This document shows, in pieces, positions 58,648 through 64,000 of a DNA stretch of 64,000 nucleotides. Below the pieces are notes generated by a model that saw only the letters and a list, made by a program, of their open reading frames with translations, did no database searches and was not told the origin of the DNA. The DNA comes from Halosimplex salinum (GTDB lineage Archaea > Halobacteriota > Halobacteria > Halobacteriales > Haloarculaceae): contig NZ_QWGG01000004.1 of assembly GCF_003730195.1 (NCBI RefSeq), forward strand, positions 517,269-581,268, given 5' to 3'. Within the stretch, counting starts at the first letter, position 1. Every line of letters starts with the position of its first letter. The translations under genes were made by a program, and so were the position numbers.

Positions 58648-59068
58648 ATGAAGATGTAGCTCAGGTGTTTGAAACCGAGTTAGCAGCACAACGCTACACA
58701 CTGGAAGAGGTGGAAACACAATCAGATCTGACCAGATAGACCGGCTTCTCGACGAATACGTCGAACAGAAAACCTACGTCGAAAACGAAAAACCGTACTG
58801 GAAAAATCTGACCGGCGGAACCACTTTCTCCGGAGAACTACGGTTCACACTGGAAAACTACTTTCCCGAAGCACACTACAAACAAGCCATTGACCAAGCT
58901 TTCAGAGATCAGGCTGAAGAGGAGATCCTTCCTGACGGAGGCAGTCGGAAACAGTACTACTGGAGCGGTGAGGAAGGAGTAGTTTACCACACCGAGGCTG
59001 GAGATGAACTGATCGACCCGTTCTTCGGTTCTGTAGAAGACGCAGAGAACTATTTGGAGAACCTATAG
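58644..59068 (+). pseudogene. frameshifted small gene (two frames)
   Basis: Frame one opens with TTG at 58644 (overlapping the previous stop) and encodes about 31 residues (NEDVAQVFETELAAQRYTLE...) before a TAG near 58738. A second frame, offset by two, is open from 58671 to the TAG at 59066-59068. It encodes about 130 residues including QIDRLLDEYVEQKTYVENEK and LPDGGSRKQYYWSGEEG, but has no ATG, GTG or TTG near its beginning. The two halves could belong to one protein with a frameshift around 58715-58740. A sequencing error or an unusual start is an alternative. Confidence 0.5.
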
Positions 59069-59147
59069 TAGAATCTGGAACTCTTTGTGCGGCCAGTTAC
59101 AGGAGAGCAGTTCTACCAATCAATTCTCGGATACCCACTGAAACAGT

Positions 59148-59339
59148 GTGCAGATACTTCTGGAGATTACTATAGGTGAGATTCACGCGAAAGAACAGTA
59201 CACAGGAATCATGCTACGGAAATCCAAGAACATGAAAGTCGAGGAAGCAACTGAAGTATTGACTGAGCAGGCCGGTTTAACGGATTGGGAAATAGGGAAG
59301 GTGAAAAAGGGTGGAATAAAGAGAGACGGTCTTCTCTGA
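59148..59339 (+). CDS. very small hypothetical protein
   Basis: A 63-residue frame starting with GTG; a shorter form starts at the ATG 59211. The C-terminal part, EEATEVLTEQAGLTDWEIGK, is amphipathic and acidic, then basic. No domain is seen. It is 14 bases from the TBP gene, so it might be a leader or partner of it. Low certainty that it is translated. Confidence 0.3.
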   Translation: MQILLEITIGEIHAKEQYTGIMLRKSKNMKVEEATEVLTEQAGLTDWEIGKVKKGGIKRDGLL

Positions 59340-59352
59340 ATAAATAACCTGG

Positions 59353-59889
59353 ATGCACATAGTGAGTACGATGGGTAGTGGAGAGCTTGGCAGGGAAATA
59401 GAGCTATCAGAAGTGATCGAGGCCCTCTTTGCCGAATTCGATATCGAGGCCAAGACTCATAGCGATTCAATCGCCACAATCCGGTTGGAAGACGGAGGTC
59501 CTGCTCACACGTTATACCGTACGGGAGCTTTTCAAATCCGAGGCACTTCCAATCGGGAAAGTCTATTTGAAGCTAAGGAAGATTTGCTGAATGCCCTTCG
59601 AAAGATAGGCGTAGAGTTTGGTCCGGTGCCATTCCGTCAAAATAACGCTGTCTATCTTGCAGACTTCGGAACTGAGATCCAGTTAGAAACTCTGGCAATT
59701 CATCTGGGGCTGGAGAACGTCGAATATGAACCGGAACAGTTCCCAGGCGTCATCTATCGACCTCCGGAGCTCGGGACAGTGATGTTAATCTTTGCCAGCG
59801 GCAAAACAATCATCAGCGGTACAATAAACAGAGAAGAAGCCGAAGAGTCCGAATCTCATCTTCGAGATCAGCTACAGCAACTGGATTAA
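59353..59889 (+). CDS. TATA-binding protein paralog carried by the element
   Basis: A 178-residue TBP-like protein. The second half, LAIHLGLENVEYEPEQFPG and then YRPPELGTVMLIFASGKTIISG, closely follows the second repeat of archaeal TBP. The first half is much more diverged (RLEDGGPAHTLYRTGAFQIRG replaces the usual EQFPG-type core), and the protein starts near the first strand without the usual N-terminal lead. Such TBPs bind TATA boxes and recruit TFB. An element-encoded TBP may direct transcription of the element's own promoters. It lies 62 bases before the hsdM start. Confidence 0.85.
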   Translation: MHIVSTMGSGELGREIELSEVIEALFAEFDIEAKTHSDSIATIRLEDGGPAHTLYRTGAFQIRGTSNRESLFEAKEDLLNALRKIGVEFGPVPFRQNNAVYLADFGTEIQLETLAIHLGLENVEYEPEQFPGVIYRPPELGTVMLIFASGKTIISGTINREEAEESESHLRDQLQQLD

Positions 59890-59951
59890 TATCTCATCGG
59901 TAGCTCCCAGTCAACACAACTCTTAACAGAGTGACCCAAGCATTACTTTCC

Positions 59952-61532
59952 ATGGCTATCACGGGGAATTCTAACGGCGAACTTGAGAAGAAACTCTGGG
60001 AAACAGCAGAAAAACTTAGGGGACCAGTAGACCCCTCCGAATACAAGGACTTCGCGCTTGGACTCCTGTTCCTCAAGAGTATGTCTGACTCCTTTGAAGC
60101 TCGACGTTATGAACTGAACGAAAAGACACGGGACTCTGAATCACGATACTATACAGAAGATGAACAAGAACGCGAGTATATTCTAACTGATAAAGACGAA
60201 TACAAACGAGAAAACGTCTTCTATCTTCCTGAGGAAGCCCGGTGGCAGTACTTCGTCGAGAACGCTACAGACCCTCAGATCGGGAAGAAAATAGACGACG
60301 CAATGCGCGCCATCGAAGACGAAAACCCACGCCTCAAAGGAATTCTCCCAAAAGGTTACTCCCGATCATCGCTCTCCAGTAATTCTTCAGACGCCTTAGA
60401 AGGCCTGATCAACCTCTTCGCAGACATTGAAATGGAAGCGGAGAATGGCGACCAAGACGAGGACATCTTCGGCCGAATCTACGAATACTTCATCAAGCAG
60501 TTCGCAATGGAAGGCGGCCAGAAAGGAGGAGAATTCTACACGCCAAAGAGCGTTGTTGAGCTAATGGTTGAAATTCTTGAACCTTATGAAGGTCGGATAT
60601 TCGACCCCTTCAGCGGCTCAGGCGGAATGTTCGTACAGAGCCAGAAATTCATCGAGAGCCATGGCGGGGACACCGACAAAATCTCCATATATGGCCAGGA
60701 GGTGAAGGAAAGCACTCTCCAGATTTCCAAAATGAACCTCTATCTCCGAGGTATTGACGGGAACATCAAACAAGGAGACAGTATTCTTAACGATCAACAC
60801 AAAGGCTTAGAAGCAGATTACATCATCACAAATCCGCCGTTCAACATGAGTGAATGGGGGAAAGACTCAATTGCAGATGATGACCCTCGTTTCAACTATG
60901 GGATGCCGCCTTCCAACAACGCCAACTATGCCTTCATCCAACATATGATACACCATCTCAACGACACAGGGATGGCAGCCACCGTTATGGCAAACGGAGC
61001 GATGTCTGCGCAAAGTACAGAAGGTGAGATACGAGAGGGAATTATTGAAGACGATCTTCTGGATGTAGTGATCGCTCTGCCCAAGGAATTATTCTATACG
61101 ACGAGTATACCCGCTTGCCTCTTCATTCTGAGCAAAGGAAAGGATTCAGACCAATATAGAGACAGGTCTGGAGAAACCCTATTCATAGAGGCCACTGATC
61201 TCTATGAGAGTGTAAGTCGCACCCAGAATGAGCTAAATGAGGATCACATCCGTAAGATCGCTAATACGGTCAGAGCCTATCGGGGAGAAAAGACTGCTGA
61301 CGAATACAAGGATGAACTAGGATATTGTAAAGTTGCGGAACAGTCAGAGATAGCTGACAATCGTCATATAGTCACGCCTGGAAGGTATGTTGGAGTAAAG
61401 TCAAATGACGATAATGGAGAACCCTTTGAACAAAAGATGGAAAGAATATCTGCAGAGCTCCGTGAAGAATTCCAAAAGTCAGATGAATTACAAGATGCGA
61501 TAGAGAAGAGCCTCCAGGAGGTAGGATTTTGA
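59952..61532 (+). CDS. hsdM: type I restriction-modification DNA methyltransferase subunit
   Basis: A 526-residue N6-adenine methyltransferase. N-terminal ELEKKLWETAEKLRGPVDPSEYK is the HsdM domain, IFDPFSGSGGMFVQS is SAM motif I, and the catalytic motif NPPF is at about residues 294-297. The ATG at 59952 gives the typical HsdM start; a GTG at 59931 would add seven residues. Its stop overlaps the hsdS start by four bases. Length and motifs suggest an active enzyme. Confidence 0.93.
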   Translation: MAITGNSNGELEKKLWETAEKLRGPVDPSEYKDFALGLLFLKSMSDSFEARRYELNEKTRDSESRYYTEDEQEREYILTDKDEYKRENVFYLPEEARWQYFVENATDPQIGKKIDDAMRAIEDENPRLKGILPKGYSRSSLSSNSSDALEGLINLFADIEMEAENGDQDEDIFGRIYEYFIKQFAMEGGQKGGEFYTPKSVVELMVEILEPYEGRIFDPFSGSGGMFVQSQKFIESHGGDTDKISIYGQEVKESTLQISKMNLYLRGIDGNIKQGDSILNDQHKGLEADYIITNPPFNMSEWGKDSIADDDPRFNYGMPPSNNANYAFIQHMIHHLNDTGMAATVMANGAMSAQSTEGEIREGIIEDDLLDVVIALPKELFYTTSIPACLFILSKGKDSDQYRDRSGETLFIEATDLYESVSRTQNELNEDHIRKIANTVRAYRGEKTADEYKDELGYCKVAEQSEIADNRHIVTPGRYVGVKSNDDNGEPFEQKMERISAELREEFQKSDELQDAIEKSLQEVGF

Positions 61533-62846
61533 CATCAGAACAGCACACTCTTTCTGATCTACAGGAAGAGTCAGAGGAGCATAATAAGCCATACACGTTG
61601 AGAAGACAGGGTGTAGACAAACAAGAAAATTGGAGCACACATCGGTTAGGAGACTTATTTGAATTAGAGTACGGGAGATCACTTCCTGAAGATGATCGGA
61701 ATGAAGGCCAATTCCCTGTATTTGGTTCCAATGGGCGTTCTGGCTGGCATTCAGAGTATCATATTGAGGCACCAGGAATTATTGTAGGTCGAAAGGGAGT
61801 GAACCTTGGAATTGAGTGGAGTGATCACGACTTTAATGTTATTGATACAGCATATTTTGTCAATCAAAACTCACTTGAAGTCTCAGACGTAGACCTGCGA
61901 TTTCTTTATTACAATCTACTGGACTTTGATTTAGACCGACTGAAAAGTGGCTCTGCTGTTCCTGGACTTAACAGGAATGACTTCTATGAGGAAACTATCG
62001 TTTTGCCGCCAATCAAAGAACAAAAAAAAGATAGCTACGTTCTTAGATAATTTAGACCGGAAAATTGAATGCAACAACCGAATCAGCCAACTCCTTGAGA
62101 GAGCAGCTCAAACTCTATTCAACCACTGGTTTGTTGATTTTGATCCATACGAAGATTTTGAAGAATCTGAGCTGGGGGAGATCCCTACCGGATTTGAGTT
62201 CGTTGAGGTAGATGATTTGGTCTGGTCTGGTCGTGGTTACTCATACACAAGCGAATACCTCGACAAAGAAAACGAGATTGAAGAGAGTTATCCGATGATA
62301 AACCTGAAGAATGTAAAAGAGGGAGGAGGATTCAGGACAGACGGTTATAAGTTCTACACTGAAGAATCAATGAAAGACCGATACATGATTGAGGAAGGGG
62401 ATCTTGTCGTAGCTATCACTGACTTGACCCAAGAAGGGGGACTTATTGGATCTCCTGCTTTGATTCCTGAACTTGAGGAAGAGAGGAATATCATTTCTCA
62501 GGATGTGGCCAAGATAGTACCCGAGAACGTACCCAGAGAATTTCTTTATCATTTATTTAAAACAGAGCGATTCCAAGAATATTCAAAGTCTGTTGCAACA
62601 GGCACGACCGTTCTACATTTAAGTTTGACTGCTATTGGCGAATTCCAATTTGCTTTGCCTCCTGAGGAAAAATTGAACGAATTTGCTCAAAGGGTGCGAT
62701 CTATGCACAGTAAAAAATCAAATATAATACAGGAGAATTCAAGATTGAGAAGACTTCGTGACACGCTTCTTCCGAAGTTGATGTCTGGCGAGATCAGGAT
62801 CAATGATATTAATCTTGATGATTTACAGGTTAGTAACGAGGTTTAA
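61529..62846 (+). pseudogene. hsdS: type I RM specificity subunit, frameshifted in an A8 tract
   Basis: The first frame (61529-62050) encodes about 173 residues, with target-recognition sequence and ending PPIKEQKK. A second frame continues with KIATFLDNLDRKIECNNRISQLLE, the normal HsdS continuation, through a second target-recognition domain to LPKLMSGEI...SNEV at 62846. The change is at 62022-62029 (A8). A run of seven A would restore the frame, so this looks like a one-base insertion. HsdS chooses the DNA sequence recognised by HsdM and HsdR. The result is a broken gene or a phase-variable one. Confidence 0.85.
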
Positions 62847-62858
62847 TCTGTTTTGTCT

Positions 62859-63902
62859 ATGAATGAGATGGAGTTGGCGGAGAAGCCTGCCTTACAGATC
62901 TTCCAGAGTATCGGTTACGAGTATAAGCCTGGTCGTGAGCTTGGGCCGAATAGTGATGATCCAGAACGTACCTCGCTTTCTGATGTAGTGCTCCGTGGCC
63001 GTCTTGAACGGAAGCTCCGTGAGTTCAATCCATCTCTACCTGATGAAGCTATTGAGGACGCTATCTCTCAACTTCTTGGTTCCAACTCCCCTCAGCTTCT
63101 GAAGAACAACCAAGATTTCCACGAGAAGTTGATTAACGGAATTCAGGTTGAATATGAAGTAGATGGGGAACCACGAGGAGACTTCGTCGACGTATTCAAT
63201 TTCGATGAGCCGGAGGAGAACGATTTTCTTGTTTCTAATCAGGTAATTATTCAGATTGGTGATGGGCCTCAAAGGAAACCGGATATCGTAGTGTTCGTGA
63301 ACGGCCTGCCTATCGGTGTCTTAGAGATGAAGGATCCGACGAATCCTCAGGCGTCTATGGGTAATGCGTACAAGCAGGTCACAGACCGGTATGTGAACGA
63401 TATTCCAGATCTATTCCACTACAACGAGCTGATCGGAATAATGGATATGAACAACGCTCAACTCGGTTGTCTAAGTGCGGGCTGGGAATGGTTCTCACCT
63501 TGGAGATATATTGATGAGGAAAAAGATGCTACAAATGAGTTACCGCCTTCTGAAGTTTTGATCAGAGGCGCGTTTGATAAAGGAAGACTGCTGGATCTGA
63601 TCCAGAACTTCGTACTGTATGCGGATGAGGACGGACAGCTTGGAAAGAAGCTGGCGGCTTACCACCAATTCTACGCGGTGAACAACGCTGTTGAGAGCAG
63701 TAGAAAAGTTGTCCCAGACCCGGATGAGGACCGTATCGGGCTTGTTTGGCATACTCAGGGGTCAGGCAAGTCGCTCTCCATGGTTTTCTACGCTAAGAAG
63801 ATCAAGAGAGAAAGTTCGATGAAGAATCCAACTCTGGTTTTCTTAACTGACCGGAACGATCTTGATGACCAGTTAGAGCGTGTCATAGAATCCATCTCAT
63901 AG
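62859..63902 (+). pseudogene. hsdR: type I RM endonuclease subunit, cut short by an insertion
   Basis: The frame starts at ATG 62859 and holds an N-terminal nuclease domain (ending near LPIGVLEMKDPTNP) and the start of the translocase with HTQGSGKSLSMV (Walker A) and FLTDRNDLDDQ. Family similarity ends after DDQL (about 63875), and a stop follows at 63900-63902, at about 348 residues of the normal roughly 1000. The rest must lie beyond the window or be lost. Confidence 0.8.
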
Positions 63903-64000
63903 CTTCTCACAGCCCGGATCGTTTCCTCGTTCGAAGTTGGTGATTGCAACGACGAGCCGCAGACACAACGCAAGGAACACTTCTGTTCGTGCGTGGACGC
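63876..64000 (-). mobile_element. probable insertion-sequence end within hsdR
   Basis: From the point where HsdR similarity stops, the minus strand has an open frame whose 33 C-terminal residues, VHARTEVFLALCLRLVVAIT then NFERGNDPGCEKL, end at a TGA (63897-63899). The pattern is like the C-terminus of an IS4/IS5-type transposase. The terminal inverted repeat cannot be defined, because only one end is in view. Confidence 0.45.

Larger units (their letters stand above)
41950..64000. mobile_element. integrated mobile element with conjugation-like genes (right end outside window)
   Basis: This region has lower GC and more mixed codon use than the left 41.9 kb and encodes a tyrosine integrase, T4SS-like components, a TBP, a type I RM locus and defence-like cargo. 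That set fits an integrative and conjugative-type element or integrated plasmid of haloarchaea. The left end is placed near the composition change; no attachment repeat could be demonstrated. The right end is not in view because the sequence runs into an insertion-sequence-like segment. Confidence 0.75.

Noticed and set aside
62022..62029. Programmed -1 ribosomal frameshift in hsdS at the A tract
   Set aside because: A -1 shift leads to the wrong frame. Restoration needs +1 (or -2), so a simple dnaX-like slip does not explain it. Slippage in the DNA or mRNA is more likely.

Overview
The first 41.9 kb looks like the chromosome of a halophilic archaeon (class Halobacteria). GC content is very high, the proteins are rich in Asp and Glu, and several promoters have a TATA box about 27 bases before the start codon. 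The gene set is archaeal: aIF5A, deoxyhypusine synthase, the siroheme-dependent heme route, PEP carboxykinase (ATP) and DUF63. The genus cannot be fixed from the sequence alone.

Layout of the chromosomal part. A tRNA-Leu(CAA) is followed by an inositol-monophosphatase family enzyme, a DUF63 membrane protein, a YcaO cyclodehydratase-like fusion, a TbsP-type regulator and glyA. A heme block follows: AhbA/B-type siroheme decarboxylase, a SirC/Met8-type dehydrogenase and hemA. Then come a pterin carbinolamine dehydratase, two overlapping moeA genes, an Hsp20-like protein with an ABC1/UbiB kinase, an aminotransferase, aIF5A with an agmatinase, Nif3, membrane proteins with two CPBP proteases, YchF, SprT, a short-chain reductase with an aldehyde dehydrogenase, deoxyhypusine synthase, pckA and RtcA. 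aIF5A, agmatinase and deoxyhypusine synthase together can supply the hypusine-type modification of aIF5A. Three intergenic gaps (about 0.5-1.1, 11.6-12.1 and 14.3-14.8 kb) hold a family of structured dispersed repeats, one extended by a 57-bp tandem array.

From about 41.95 kb to the right edge, base composition falls and the content becomes that of an integrated mobile element. In order it carries a tyrosine integrase with a small coiled-coil partner, then a cargo cassette bracketed by two similar direct motifs of about 33 bp (43.50 and 49.32 kb). The cassette holds an AAA+ ATPase, a DUF6414-like protein, a small protein starting Met-Gly-Ser, an acidic protein and a QueC/QatC-like PP-loop enzyme. 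A type IV secretion or conjugation-like operon follows on the minus strand (VirD4-, VirB4-, VirB6- and VirB2-like), then accessory genes, a private TATA-binding protein and a type I restriction-modification locus. In that locus hsdM is intact, hsdS is frameshifted in an A8 tract, and hsdR is cut off by what looks like an insertion sequence reaching the window edge.

The best candidate for a poorly described system is the 43.7-48.8 kb cassette. It resembles Qat and type IV CBASS anti-phage modules, in which a QueC-like enzyme attaches a deazaguanine to the N-terminal glycine of a partner, but it has a different set of partners. No CRISPR array, rRNA gene or recognisable relaxase was seen.
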